A DNA stretch of 64,000 bases from Acholoe squamosa (GCA_949317995.1 OX439046.1:63101355-63165354), one strand, 5' to 3'; positions 42,660 to 55,800 are shown, numbered from the stretch's first letter. The notes: generated by a model not told the origin, from the sequence alone. Numbers and translations: made by a program.

Positions 42660-44360
42660 CATTATATGTTTATTACAATGTTGTATGTGAATGTTTAAGT
42701 GAAGTGTGCTCTCCCTCTGTAAATTAAGTCCTACCCACTTCTCTCTCCCCATCTGACAATTTCTCCCTCTCCTCCCTACTATGCCCATATTTGGACAGGT
42801 CCAAGCAGATGTCCCTCCGTGACACTTTCCATTTTAGACTCTGGAATCCACATCTAAAAGAATAAAATCATTTCTTTTGGTGGAAATTTGGTGCCAGACA
42901 TAAAGATGAATTCCCACCAAAAAAAATAATTTTATTCTTTTAGATGTGGATTCCAGAGTCTAAGATGAAAGTGTCACGGTGGGACAAAATGGACCTATCT
43001 GCTTGGACCGGCCCATTTGTAGTCCTACCATAAACACACAGGAAGTTATGCTGTGCCTCACAAGTAGGGTACCAGGCAGTATCTTTGCCACACTTGCTCT
43101 TACCAGAGACTAACCTCATTTACTCCCAGGCCTTGACATCAGAAAACAGCAATTTGGACATTAGGGATAGACCAGCCTACAACCCACTCCTGGGGTCTTC
43201 TCCTGGAACCTTCTCCATTAGGCTTACAGAGTGCGGTCTGTAATGGTGTATCCGGTGAAATTTGAAATGCAAGATGCCCCCTCACAAACTTCTCTAATTG
43301 AAATAAGCCCTTGCAGGGTGAAGGGTCTGTGCATTAGACATTCACCCCCCATACCCCCTCTTGGTGCTTTTTATACTTTATGTATTTATACTATGCATCC
43401 TTGCTCCCTACTGCCTTCTGCATTTCATGTTCTACTGCCCTCACTCACATGCCGTATGTCCATCTGTCTCTCCAATACTCCCATTTTGTTTTCCTCTCCT
43501 GCACTTTGAATCCCTCTCCAATGATAAACTTTTGATGCAACTACATTAATAAATTGTATGAAACTGCAATCCAGGTCTGCATCCCTCTATCGCTTTCACT
43601 CTCTCATAATATACTGGTAATAGGAGCACTTTGGGACAACATATAAGAATACGCTTGCTATGAAGGTCTGTATTGAAACCTGTTACATCAGAACTATCAC
43701 ACCAACACAGAACCAATTATCTGATTTCCAGCCTCCTTTGGGCTAGAGAGTCTCCCTTTGATGGGACCTACAAAGTCATGTGACCTGGTCATGAATGGCT
43801 ATTCCAGGAGCATTATTGGTGTAAGGAGCAGGGACTCAGGTATGTACATGTTAACTGGTTTATTGTTTTATTGAGACAGAATTACCTGTGAATCAAGGTA
43901 ATTGCACATGTCATAGTTATTGATATGATAAGTTTTGGGATCTGCATATTAAATATTTAGAATGAAAGGAAGAACAGGCAAAGGCAGAAGATACCAACCA
44001 ATGAATTACAAATGTGACTAGTTACAGATGTGACCAATAATAAGTTCATAATATGACTTACTAGGTGATTTATAAGTTCAACCTTTTTTATAAGTTTAAT
44101 GGTATTCAATACACCCTCTTCTACATTCCTCTTGACTACCATAATACAGGTATGTATACTATACAGGTAGATGGCAGATTTCATACATGGCCTATATCTT
44201 TCATTCTCTGATGCTATTCTGAGCTACTACTGCAGATACTATTGCTGAAAATGACGACAGGAATTTACCAACCAACTACTACATAGTTTTCAAGTACCCT
44301 TTCAATACCTTCAATTCTCTAATCAAAGTTCACCCCAAAGAGTCCTATATCAAACCTTTA
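42660..44360 (+). repeat. Block D, copy 2
   Basis: Matches 870-2828 and 61900-63030. Interrupted by a hairpin MITE (42788-43014), and lacking both the AT-associated insertion and the 67-bp duplication of copy 1. Confidence 0.75.
42788..43014. mobile_element. Hairpin MITE, about 225 bp
   Basis: Nearly the whole element is an inverted repeat. GGTCCAAGCAGAT, CCGTGACACTTTC and AGACTCTGGAATCCACATC on the left recur in reverse complement on the right, around a loop near 42890. The right arm has about 11 extra bases. D copies 1 and 3 lack it. The target duplication is short or blurred (CCATAT/CCATTT). Confidence 0.8.
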
Positions 44361-44529
44361 ACATTAATGATCATACAACATAATTTTGTATTGTTGCCAT
44401 TTATCTAATTAGAAAGCCAACTTTGGTATTTGTATATCAACATTGTATGTACTAAATAGCTTAATGCAATCCCAAATGACAACTGTCAATTTTAGTTATT
44501 TAAACCTGTCAGTTGTTAATTATTGATAC

Positions 44530-44827
44530 TGTAGTATAGTCATGGTGTAGTATAAGTCATTGGGAGTAGAGGGCGCCACCGTGTGGGAGTGAGTTAGACG
44601 GATGGCTCTGTGGATTGCTGCGCGGCCCCTATAGTCCTGGGGTGCCTTGGCAGCACTTGGCAGATCCAGAGAGAACGAATGCAGAGATAGAGAGGGACGG
44701 ACGTGCGGTGACAGCTCCCTGTCCACACCAGCCCAGTGAATATTGATTGACGAGTAATACATGACCTACAAGAAAAGAACCTGAGTTGCTTTTTATTAAT
44801 GGGGACATACCATCCGACAACCCCACA
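44530..44827. mobile_element. Solo-LTR-like insertion, 298 bp
   Basis: Begins TGTAGTATAG and ends CCCCACA (TG...CA). It is flanked by ATAC on both sides (44526-44529 and 44828-44831) and is absent from the paralogous sites at about 47830 and 165. It contains a TATA-like TATAAG. No internal domain or second LTR is present. A MITE remains possible. Confidence 0.55.
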
Positions 44828-45571
44828 ATACCTCTTTTCTGTACTTCTGCTAGAACTGGAGGAACTTCTGCTCTGCTAATCAGCAAGCTGTCTTGTAATT
44901 GCTCCTTACTGGTGTAAAATAATTGGCGTTGGTGCAAATTAAGTGGGCACAAACTAGATAGTCCAGGATGAGAATCCATAGATTAGAATCCATGGCAATT
45001 TCCTACTTTCTGTTGACCGTGGAGTGCCATCTATGAAAAATATAGATTAGGGTTGTGTATATTTATCAAAATCAATGCAAAATTCAAACAAGTTGGTCAG
45101 TGACGGAAGATAATATAATTACCAGTTTTTATCTGTTTGTGCGGAAAATCTAAGAGCAAGACCTTTCAGCTCAAATGAACGGTTAATCAGGGTAATAGAG
45201 GGTATGGGCATCTAGAGACCTGGAGGTGTATATCTAGTCACACTCAGTGATCATTAACTCAGGATGATGGAATCAATTTCAACCATTAAATCTATGTCAG
45301 GCAAAAGGTGAAACATACTGGTAGGGTTATTTTATTCAGCCACAGGTTGGTTGCATTAAAGTCTTATTTTCTGCTATTTAGAGGGAATGGCAAAAACAGT
45401 GGAAATTGCTCCAATGGTCACAATAGTAGCACAACAATATTTATTTTCCTCTTTATTTGCATACAGATCCAACTGTAGGCTTGTTTCTGTAGGTTGACAT
45501 GTGACATACATGCTGAAATCATCTATTAGATTATGAAAGTAAAGAAATATTTATCTAGATGTTTAAGGTAT

Positions 45572-46247
45572 TGTCAGTAGACCGTTATAGGTATTGTACT
45601 TATCATATTTATTTTTCACCTTGACTCTACCATGTAACCCAGTGTCCGAGTCTACCCACAAGCCAAACCATACCAAAGACCAAAGGCTGGCGGCGTCAAC
45701 TGCACTCAGTGACCCCGCCTCCTCCCACTGGAGGATACGCCGTCAATCACTAGCAGCTCGCTGCATGCTGGAAATTCCTAGCAGACAATGTTTAGAAACA
45801 ACTCCTCCTGCTGGAGGACATGCCCATTGATCATGAGCAGCTCACAGCATACCGGGAGTTCCCAGCAGCTATATTTAGAACCACACTGAACTCTGTGAAC
45901 CCCAGTGCTATGTTTGGGATCCCCCCTACATACCTGCACTGGAGTTCCCCAGTTACTATATTTAGCTCACCTGATACTATTTTTAGGATGAGCTGGGTGA
46001 GCAGCTCCTACTACAAATACCTGTGGAGGGAGCAGCTCACTCATCTTTCCACCTTCATACTTCATACCTCACACACTCACGCGAGATCAAGGCCCTTGGC
46101 TCAAGGGCTAGGCTTGGACACTGTTGGGCACCTTTATACTGTATCACCATCTATACCTTGTGGACTTCTACGAATAAAGTGGATATCAAACTGGATTCCT
46201 GATTCGTCTGTATTCATCCTTATTCATCATTTACGGACTCGTTGACA
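45572..46247 (+). mobile_element. Solo LTR, 676 bp
   Basis: Starts TGTCAGTAGACC and ends GTTGACA, with the short inverted TGTCA/TGACA tips typical of LTRs. It is flanked by GTAT on both sides (45568-45571 and 46248-46251). The other tandem copy reads AAGGTATATCTA uninterrupted at about 48566, an exact empty site. A polyadenylation signal (AATAAAG near 46174) lies about 75 bases before the end, which sets the plus orientation. The two open frames inside (45594-45830 and 45820-46245) are not recognised. No partner LTR or retroviral genes are in the window. Confidence 0.8.
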
Positions 46248-46427
46248 GTATATCTATTTGGTATTGCATGCACACTGATTGCTCAGTGTTATAGGGGGGA
46301 TGAGGTGATGAATAACATAGAGATAAGAATAATGTGACAGATGTACGGGAGGGGGGTAGGTCTGCTAACAACCCTTATAAGGGGAGGGTTCGTGTTCGCG
46401 AGAGAAAGCCCTTGAGAAACAATAATA

Positions 46428-46435
<8 letters not shown>

Positions 46436-46478
<43 letters not shown>
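46436..46478. repeat. (AT)n microsatellite
   Basis: About 21 AT dinucleotides between AATAATAC and GCACAAGTGG. Unit 1 at 5502-5512 has only ACATATATGCACAAG, so the array expanded in this copy. Confidence 0.97.
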
Positions 46479-46482
<4 letters not shown>

Positions 46483-47338
46483 AGTGGTTTGCTATAAAAC
46501 CAAAGGAGACCATAATTGTTCAAACAAAATACAATGGTGTGCTCTTGGGTGGGATTTGTATTATGTATGAGTTATGGGATCTAAGGGAGTTGTGGAGAAC
46601 TTGGTTTAAAATTTTTGGATCTTGGTGGCTAGCTGGACAGATGACTTTACTCTTTTCCAGAGTGAAATACCTCTGTATAATGGGCTTCTTTAATAGTTTT
46701 CTAATTGCATGTACTACCTTTGTAAAAGCTCTCATTTCAATACTCTGAGGTTAATTAAAGGTAGCACTTTCAAGGATGTGTGGGTCACTGAGGGTAAGAG
46801 GGTAAGAGTTTGTATAGGGGCAATGTACCTGGTTTATAGGGTTCTATGGCGTGGTTCGGATGATTGGGGTGACAATGAACAGTACATGACACTACAACAG
46901 CCATGAATATGGCTGTTGTAGTGTGTATATGGAAAACCCTACAACGGTTTCATAATGTCTGTAGCTTGATCTTTCTTAGTCATAAGGTTGACTCCCTATA
47001 TGTAGCATAGGGCCTACTACCTTCTGGCCCTTTAATTTTGTATGAAACCTGTAGGATGGATGAATGGTGCACTAACATGGATGCCGAAGATAAATTAGAG
47101 AATTTCGCTAGAATAGTATGACAGAAAATAGACTAGGCCTAAAATGCACTGCAACAGTTTACCTGCAGGTATCAGCATTGATGATTCTGATACCATGTAG
47201 ATGAATACTTTTGACTAATATAAAATACAAGGGTGTGTACCAGGGGTACCTGGGTTGATGTTCTAGGAGATGCTTTTGAGGCCATCCTCTAAAGGATTCA
47301 CAAATGTATGCAAATGAATAAAAAAGGATCCTAGGATG

Positions 47339-49990
47339 ACAAATAATGAGTTCATAATATGACTTACTAGTTGATTTATAAGTTCAACCTTTTTTATAAG
47401 TTTAATTATATTCAATACACCCTCTTCTACATTCCTCTTGACTACCATAATACAGGTATGTATACTATACAGGTAGATGGCAGATTTCATACATGGCCTA
47501 TATCTTTCATTCTCTGATGCTATTCTGAGCTACTACTGCAGATACTATTGCTGAAAATAGTGACAGGGATTTACCAACCAACTACTACATAGTTTTCATG
47601 TACCCTTTCAATACATTCAATTCTCTAATCAAAGTTCACCCCAAAGAGTCCTATATCAAACCTTTAACATTGATGATCATACAACATTTTGTATTGTTGC
47701 CATTTATCTAATTAGAAAGCCAACTTTGGTATTTGTATATCAAAATTGTATGTACTAAATAGCTTAATGCAATCCCAAATGACAACTGTCACTTTTAGTT
47801 ATTTAAACCTGTCAGTTGTTAATTATTGATAACTCTTTTCTGTACTTCTGCTAGAACTGGAGGAACTTCTGCTCTGCTAATCAGCAAGCTGTCTTGTAAT
47901 TGCTCCTTACTGGTGTAGAATAATTGGCGTTGGTGCAAATTAAGTGTTAATTAAGTGGGCACAAACTAGATAGTCCAGGATGAGAATCCATAGATTAGAA
48001 TCCATGGCAATTTCCTACTTTCTGTTGACCGTGGAGTGCCATCTATGAAAAATATAGATTAGGGTTGTGTATATCACTCAAAATCAATGCAAAATTCGAA
48101 CAAGTTGGTCAGTGAAGGAAGATGATATAATTACCAGTTTTTATCTGTTTGTGCGGAAAATCTAAGAGCAAGACCTTTCAGCTCAAATGAACGGTTAATC
48201 AGGGTAATAGAGGGTATGGGCATCTAGAGACCTGGAGGTGTATATCTAGTCACACTCAGTGATCATTAACTCAGGATGATGGAATCAATTTCAACCATTA
48301 AATCTATATCAGGCAAAAGGTGAAACATACCGGTAGGGTTACTTTATTCAGCCATTAAAGTCTTATTTTCTGCTATTTAGAGGGAATGGCGAAAAAAGTC
48401 GAAATTGCTCCAATGGTCACAATAGTAGCACAATAATATATATTTTCCCCTTTATTTGAATACAGATCCAACTGTAGGCTTGTTTCTTTAGGTTGACATG
48501 TGACATACGTGCTGAAATCATCTATTAGATTATGAAAGTAAAGAAATGTAATATCTAGATGTTTAAGGTATATCTATTTGGTATTGCATGCACAAGTGGT
48601 TTGCTATAAAACGAAAGGAGACCATAATTGTTCAAACAAAATACAATGGTGTGCTCTTGGGTGGGATTTGTATTATGTATGAGTTATGGGATCTAAAGGA
48701 GTGGTGGAGAACTTGGTTTAAATTTTTTGGATCTTGGTGGCTAGCTGGACAGATGACTTTACTCTTTTCCAGAGTAAAATACCTCTGTATAATGGGCTTC
48801 TTTAATAGTTTTCTAATTGCATGTACTACCTTTGTAAAAGCTCTCATTTTAATACTCTGAGCTTAATTAAAGGTAGCAGTTTCAAGGATGTGTGTGTCAC
48901 TGAGTTTGTATAGGGGCAATGTACCTGGTCTATAGGGTTCTATGGCGTGGTTCGGAATTGGGGTGACAATGAACAGTACATGACACTACAGCACCCATGA
49001 ATATGGCTGTTGTAGTGTGTATATGGAAAACCCTACACCGGTTTCATAATGTCTGTAGCTTGATCTTTCTTAGTCATAAGGTTGACTCCCTATATATGTA
49101 GCATAGGGCCTACTACCTTATTTCTGGCCCTTTAATTTTGTATGAAACCTGTAGGATGGATGAATGGTGCACTAACATGGATGCCGAAGATGAATTAGAG
49201 ATTTTCACTCTCTTTTAGGGCTAGAATAGTATGACAGACTAGGCCTAAAATGCACTGCAACAACTACGGTGTAGTTTACCCGCAGGTATCAGCATTGATG
49301 ATTCTGATACCATGTAGATGAATACTTTTGACTAATATAAGATACAAGGGTGTGTACCTGTGTGGATGTTCTAGGAGATGCTTTTGAGGCCATCCCCTAA
49401 AGGATTCACAAATGTTTGCAAATGAATAAAAAAGGGTCCTAGGATGACAATGAAGCTAGATTGAAAGCACAACTGTAGATTAGCTTCAGGCTTAACATAT
49501 TGGTATTCAATGCACCATATGAGGGTTGTTTTTGTATTGACTACAACCTACATGCAGGATTACCATAAAAATCATATTTTGTGTATTGCCTTAACTCAGT
49601 TATGTTATTTACTGTATATATAAGCAGCTAAGGGGACTAGAGATTGTATTTCTGACTTGTTGCTGAAAGGGGATTGTCTGTAAATGCTATTGAACAAAGC
49701 CTTGGAACAGACAGTGCACTGGTTAAGGGTCATAATAGAGTTTTAATTCAATGTGTCCATTTATTGTCAGGGATAAATAATGGAAGTATTGTGATATTAG
49801 TTACTTATAAATTTGAATATCAACTGTGGCGGTTACCTGACGGCCTGCATCAAGGACTAGGTGTCCCTCTGTTGGGTAATAGGGACACTACTGCTCCCAC
49901 CAGCAGCAACTGGAGGAGAGCAGGGGAACACATATGTTGGGTATATACCCATATAAATCCCAGGGGACATTTATATAGTCAACTATTATC
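47339..49990 (+). repeat. Tandem duplication of D-end plus A, copy b
   Basis: Second copy of the 3.3-kb segment, without the LTR insertions and with a deletion of the region matching 46275-46478. After about 49450 it continues into the distal part of block A. A 90-codon frame at 48588-48860 is shared with 46476-46748, but five of the six base differences change the amino acid, which argues against selection on a protein. Confidence 0.85.
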
Positions 49991-50949
49991 AATAGTCCTA
50001 TCCCTTTTTCACTTGTAACCTCACAGTATTGGCAAAGATAGCTTCAATCAAGCCTTTCTCAATGACAGCTCTTCAGTTTAGTTGTATTTTTTTTATTTAA
50101 TACATTGTATTCACGTGCTCTCCCGCTGTTTGTTTATTCTGCCTCATTGTCATCTCTACTATGGACACGACTGCTGTATCCCAGAGGGGCTGAAGGGGAT
50201 CCGACTTTGGGCCCTTTAACTTAATGTGTTTGTGTAGGCTGCCTAGGTCATTACCCTGCTCACCCACACACCCGTCTTTCCTTACCACCCTCTGCCTTTC
50301 CTCCATATATTATAGAGGACACTCCACCTGACCAACTCCCCATTCCAATTTTGCCCCCCACCCCTCCATCCCTCATTACAGATGGTTTCATCACTGATCT
50401 TCCCCCAACCACCACTGTACCTCCCCTTTTCTCTGTCTCTCTCATCCCTGTTTCTTTTCTTGCTGCCCCCTTCCCCTTCCGGTGTCCCTCCCTTCCTTCA
50501 TCACTTTGTTACTGTTCCCACACTTTTCTAATTGCCCAGTCCTCCCATTCCCCTTCCCTCCCTCCTCACCTCCCCCACTTCCAGCCTGCATTACTCACCC
50601 ACATCCCCATCTTTACTCTCCTTCACTTTACACCCCTCACTTCGGCAAACACACAGTCTGTTGCCCTACACTGAAAAAGTCATCTGCTCATGAAAGTTTG
50701 CCAAAGACTATGTTATCTGTAACAGTGCGACACTCCAGGAAGCCATAGAGCCTGTTTTGTATGTATAGTATACGAAATCTCCACCCACCTACATATAGGT
50801 CGTTTTTACCTTAGGTATACAGTGTCCCCAATTATTCCTTAAAGGGTTGCTAGGCTACTGTTCCACCCACTCACTCATCTTCAATATCCTCATCATGTCT
50901 ATTGGTCATCATGATGCAAAGTGATATCGAGACTGCTCACCCTGTATGT

Positions 50950-51756
50950 ATTTAGCCCTGGAAAATCAATTGCTGTGAAGGGGGATTATATTAAATCTCT
51001 TTTTTATTTGCAGTTTAATGTTCTTGGACACACATCCTCAAGAGATAAATGATGTACAAGGCTCTAAACAGCTAATTGTGACTGTGCTATCAACCAAATA
51101 GACTTGATTTGAAAGATAATAGTAACATAAAGAATACCACTTTGGTACCTGTTACAATAGTTTGATACTGTTATAGTTGATTCAATGTCATAACAGATTA
51201 AATTTGAGCCATTGTCTGAAAGGAAATAAGTGAATATATTCTTTTTCCCAACTAAATGCAGGCAGTAACAATACTAGAAATAACAGTGGTTTGGAGATTG
51301 CATTTAGACTGCATTCATACATATATATATGATATATGACAACACAAAAAGTGTCCATAAATTCGTAGGGAGGAAGGAAGTGGCAGTTATTGATACCTGT
51401 GGAAGGTTACCAGTGTAGCATATGTGTTGACAGTGCCTGCACTAACTGATCACTACTGTGTGTGGATGGGTAGTGCCAGAGGATCACTGCCTGAGGCCCA
51501 CAGGGATCCCCTGGCCAGTCCCGACACACAGGGAGTGATCGGTGTTCTACTAAAGCCTTCCAAGATTATTCCTCTCCTTGTTAAAAAGAAACGGCAGTTC
51601 TGTAAAACCATAAAAAATCACAAGGGTGAGGTAGTATGACAAACTATAGTGACCCGATACTGAGTCAAGTGTAAGGCTGGCCTGGTATGGGGTTGTTTAC
51701 CTGCAATCCTGCATGTAGCAGTACTACTATGGCTAGGCTATTAAGCTGCATTCCTG
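50950..51756. other. Diverged block C-like start inside block B copy 3
   Basis: About 51000-51370 resembles the start of block C (phrases like CATCCTCAAGAGATAAATGA, and GAGCCATTGTCTGA as at 55598). This suggests a further partial duplication. No gene recognised. Confidence 0.4.
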
Positions 51757-51760
51757 TTAA

Positions 51761-51987
51761 CCCTTTAAGGGCCACTGATGCATTAATGCCTGATGCCCAT
51801 TGGCCATCACGATGCATGAATGTAGCCCGGCTGAGTAACTCATCAGGACTTCATTCAAGCTGTCCCTACAGGTTTATACACCCATCTCTGGTGCTGATGC
51901 TTAATTGAAGTGCTGAGGAGCATTTCATTGGTGCATCATGAAGACCAATAGGCATGATGCACCCCTGCATCAGCGGCCTTTAAAGGG
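51761..51987. mobile_element. piggyBac-type hairpin MITE (TTAA target site)
   Basis: Ends CCCTTTAAGGGCCACTGATG and CATCAGCGGCCTTTAAAGGG are inverted repeats, flanked by TTAA at 51757-51760 and 51988-51991. The interior shares the CATTGGYCATCA and GATGCATCA phrases with the single arm at about 7893-7970. No open frame of transposase size. Confidence 0.8.
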
Positions 51988-52208
51988 TTAATAGGAAGGA
52001 ATGGATAGCACCCCTTAATTAGTAACTTGATCATTCTTCACAATGGGTCCTTCAGTTAGAATTAGATATAAGATAAGTTTCATTTATACACTAAACAGGG
52101 AGGCTAGACTTTGAGAGTAGGCCTAGAACTGGACAGTGATCAGCAGATCAACTGCCCAGAACCTTATTCTGGTTAACATAGGTTTCAATGGAATCACGCT
52201 GCCCAGCT

Positions 52209-52806
52209 CCACACAGCTATGGTAGAACCAGGGACCCTTAGTAGTATCATGTGTGTATGTATTTACAGTGCCTGGACCAGGGACCCTTAGTAGTATCATG
52301 TGTGTATTCACAGTGCCTGGACCAGGGAGCCTTAGTAGTATCATGTGTGTATGTATACACAGTGCCTGGACCAGGGACCCTTAGTAGTATCCTGTGTGTA
52401 TTCGCAGTGCCTGGACCAGGGAGCCTTAGTAGTATCATGTGTGTATGTATACACAGTGCCTAGACCAGGGAGCCTTAGTAGTATCATGTGTGTATGTATA
52501 CACAGTGCCTGGACCAGGGACCCTTAGTAGTATCATGTGTGTATTCACAGTGCCTGGACCAGGGAGCCTTAGTAGTATCATGTGTGTATTTACAGTGCCT
52601 GGACCAGGGAGCCTTAGTAGTATCATGTGTGTATGTATACACAGTGCCTGGACCAGGGACCCTTAGTAGTATCATGTGTGTATTCGCAGTGCCTGGACCA
52701 GGGACCCTTAGTAGTATCATGTGTGTATTCGCAGTGCCTGGACCAGGGACCCTTAGTAGTATCCTGTGTGTATTCACAGTGCCTGGACCAGGGAGCCTTA
52801 GTAGGA
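52209..52806 (+). repeat. Minisatellite, 13 units of 44-61 bp
   Basis: Thirteen units of GCCTGGACCAGGGANCCTTAGTAGTATC...GTGTGTAT. They come in two length classes, with or without a GTATAC insert, and two variants (GGGACCC and GGGAGCC). Long frames on both strands are by-products. Related arrays: 26466-26710 and single units at 8020-8910. Confidence 0.96.
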
Positions 52807-55800
52807 CAGGCTCAAAGCAAATGTATGGAGGGTGGCCTAGTGTTATTCTATTAATATCAACTAACACACTACTCTCCAATCACATATATGGTCTGGTTTG
52901 CTTCTGCCTGTGCTTAGTAGTGTACTGATTGTACACACAGAGCTTCAATCTTTTCACTTCAATTTCTGACATTATCAACTTTCAAATTGACCTTTGTCAC
53001 CTTTCTAATCATTTGTGTCAATGTTCTAACTGCCAATTTTTGTAAGCTTACCATGGCAACACCTTACATATCTAAGAGGATACAACTACACAGCATTATT
53101 CCACAGACTATCTAGGACATACAGTACAGAAAATTGTTTGGATACTCCAAACATTCTCCTTACTATGTAGAAACATATACAGAGGTTGAATCAGGGACCA
53201 AAAATATGTATACTCTCTACATACTAATACATAGACCTTCCACAGATTTCCACTGAGTTTAATTTATGATGAATGACCTCTCCCAGGGATATATGACATC
53301 AGGGGAGGCTCCCGTATGGAGGAGTTGGAGCAGGAAGGTTAGTTTGCTTCAGACTGGGGTTTGGGCATGGATGTGTTAGTTTTCCTCTATCAGGGAAGGA
53401 GAAACAGATGCAGGAGGAAACTGGATTAGTGAACCATGTTCCCTTATGGCAGTGTCGTTTGATACTTTCCCGGGCTTTCCCCTCTGTTTGTTTATTCTGC
53501 CTCATTGTCGTCTGCTATCTCAACTGAGGGCACAGCTACTGCACCCCAGCTCATCACATTGACCAATCAGGTGGAAGTTAGATGGCCCCTTGAGACCTCC
53601 ACATCATTGAAATGCCCACTGTGACTGGTCTGTTTTGCAGGAGACAACCTTGTAGCAATCAGTTTGCATTCAGCTCACCAGAGGGGGCCGACATTGGGTA
53701 GCTCGTCTGCGGTGGGTTGGAATCAAGGACATATGGTAAAGAGGGGCTGGAGGTGATCTGACCTTGGGCCCTTTAATGTGTTTGTGTGGTCTAGCTAGGT
53801 CATTACCCTCCTCACCTACACACCCATCTTGCACTTCCACTGTCTATGGAAAACCCTCTGCCTCCTATAGGATATCATTAATCACCCACTCCACCAGACC
53901 CACTTTTGGTTCCCATTTTGCCCCCCCCCTTTCCTTGCCTCTCCCTTCATCACTGATCCCTCCTATACCCTCCACTGTACCTGCCTCTTCCTCCGTCCAT
54001 CTCATCCTTGATTCCTTACTTCATGCCACCTTCCACTCCCTGTGACACTCCCTTCCTCAACCTGTCTGTACCTCTTCCCAACCTCTTTATATTTGCCCAG
54101 CCCTCCCTTTCCCCCTTCCCTCTCTCCTCACCTGCCCCACTCCAACCCTGTATTACCCACCCCCATCCCCATCCTTTCTATTTTCTCCTTCACTCTACCC
54201 CACCCCTCTCCCGCAAAGCAAATAGTCTCTGGCCCTATGCTGGGTAGAAGCTGATTTCCTTGAAGTGGGTTTAAAAAGTTGTCTGCTTGTGAAGACTGAA
54301 GACTGTGTTATCTGTAGCAATGCTGCACTCCCAGAAGCTATAGAGCCTGCTTAGTATGTAGAGTACATACACAACAGCCACCTCATGCCCTATAGGTCCC
54401 TTTTACAAAGGTATACAGTGTGGCTGGCCCATTAGTCCTTAAAGGGTAACTAGGCTACTGTTGCCTCCACTCACTCATCCTCCAAGAGGCCATTTTCTAA
54501 GGTACTATCATTCCACTTGGCACTATGACTGCAAATTTCCAAGCTAATCCTAAGGAATTTCTGATGTGACTTGAAGAGCCCAGTTGTAGTAAAAAGAAAT
54601 ACCCCCCCCCCAATGCACCTCTGCAGTGCTGTAGAGTCTATAATTGCCGTAGAGTCTATAATTGCCAATGTGTTATCAGAGGATTATGTCATACATTTCA
54701 AAGTGCATAAACGATAGGGTTGGCATGATACAGGAATACGGCCGTAGTGAGAAACTCACCATTTCAGGGGTGCATTCATGTATCATGATGACCAAAGGAT
54801 GTGATCTATCAAAGTACTATTTAGTCCTACTGGGCCCTTAGTGGTTACAGTATTGGCCTAAATAAGCACTGGGTCTTCAATAAGGCTAATAAAATACACT
54901 ATAATCTAAGTCTTAAATAGGCGCCAGTCTTGAATAAAGATCAGGGATATAGTCTGTTTGAAACCAATGAATGGCCAGGTGCTTATAAATAAATTCCCAG
55001 AAAGGCTCATGGGGCAAGACGTAATTGGAATGTACATGGTGTATCTTGAAGGTGGCCTAAGTATACAGAAGTGCCTGTTAGATTTGTATTAAATCACCTT
55101 GTTCATTGGCACTCTAAGGGAAGGGGGAAAAGAACATTTCATTTGACCTCCCAGCAAATTGTCGTGAGTCCTCGTCAACCTGTGTGAAGTGGCTCACACA
55201 TGTCGCTAGATGGAACACGACGTTGTTATAGCACAAGATCACCAGGAATAGCAATTTCTATGCCAGTCTAACACACAGTGGCACAAAGATGACGGAATGA
55301 GTTATCACTTAAAAAGGAGTCACCATTGATGACCAATCATGGCGATAGATGATGACAATTTGCTGGGCTGTTTCTCAACACCAAGCTAAAAAAAACCTGA
55401 TGAAGGAGACTTTTCTTTTCTTTTTGCTATTTTTAAGAAAAGAATGATATACAAAGCAGACTGTAAACAACTAGTTGTAACTATAATATAAACAATTAGA
55501 CTTGGTCGGCAGAACACCTAACAAGAATACCACTTAAGTAAGTAATGTAATAGTTAAAGACTGGTATAATCTAGTTTATGATTCCAGATTAAGTCTGAGC
55601 CATTGTCTGAGAGGACACTCATGAATACATACTTCTCACAATGACACGCAGGCAGTTGCAACACTAGAAAAAGATTCCATGGCTGAAGGACCATAAATTA
55701 CATTTTAATACATATTTGTTTCTTAAGATATTTTAGAGTATGCATTTAGACTGCATTCATACATTTCCTGTGACACAAAAATTGTCCATTAGGAGTTGGA

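Larger units (their letters stand above)
44036..47338 (+). repeat. Tandem duplication of D-end plus A, copy a
   Basis: A 3.3-kb segment repeated immediately as 47339-49450. The junction GATGACAA|ATAATGAGTTCATAA joins the end of copy a to the start sequence seen at 44036. Copy a carries two later insertions (44530-44827 and 45572-46247) that copy b lacks, so the duplication preceded them or they were lost. Confidence 0.85.
50100..54480 (+). repeat. Block B, copy 3 (two sub-copies)
   Basis: Sub-copies at about 50100-50950 and 53400-54480 flank the 13-unit minisatellite and the segment 52806-53400. This mirrors unit 1. Pyrimidine tracts are at 50260-50650 and 53810-54230. Uninterrupted TA target sites of the nested transposon lie at 50813 and 54409. 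No gene is called. Confidence 0.75.

Noticed and set aside
46476..46748. A 90-codon frame repeated at 48588-48860 with hydrophobic segments, looking like a small membrane protein
   Set aside because: The two copies are a recent tandem duplication. Of six base differences in the frame, five change the amino acid, and the unit 1 copy lacks the segment, so there is no sign of selection on protein.
52209..52806. Regular 44-61 bp units as a possible CRISPR array
   Set aside because: The intervals between the repeated parts are themselves repeated rather than unique, and this is animal DNA; it is a minisatellite.
52484..52928. Long frames on both strands of the 52-kb array (131 and 146 codons)
   Set aside because: Minisatellite by-products; both strands are open because the units lack stops, and the sequence is not kept in related arrays.
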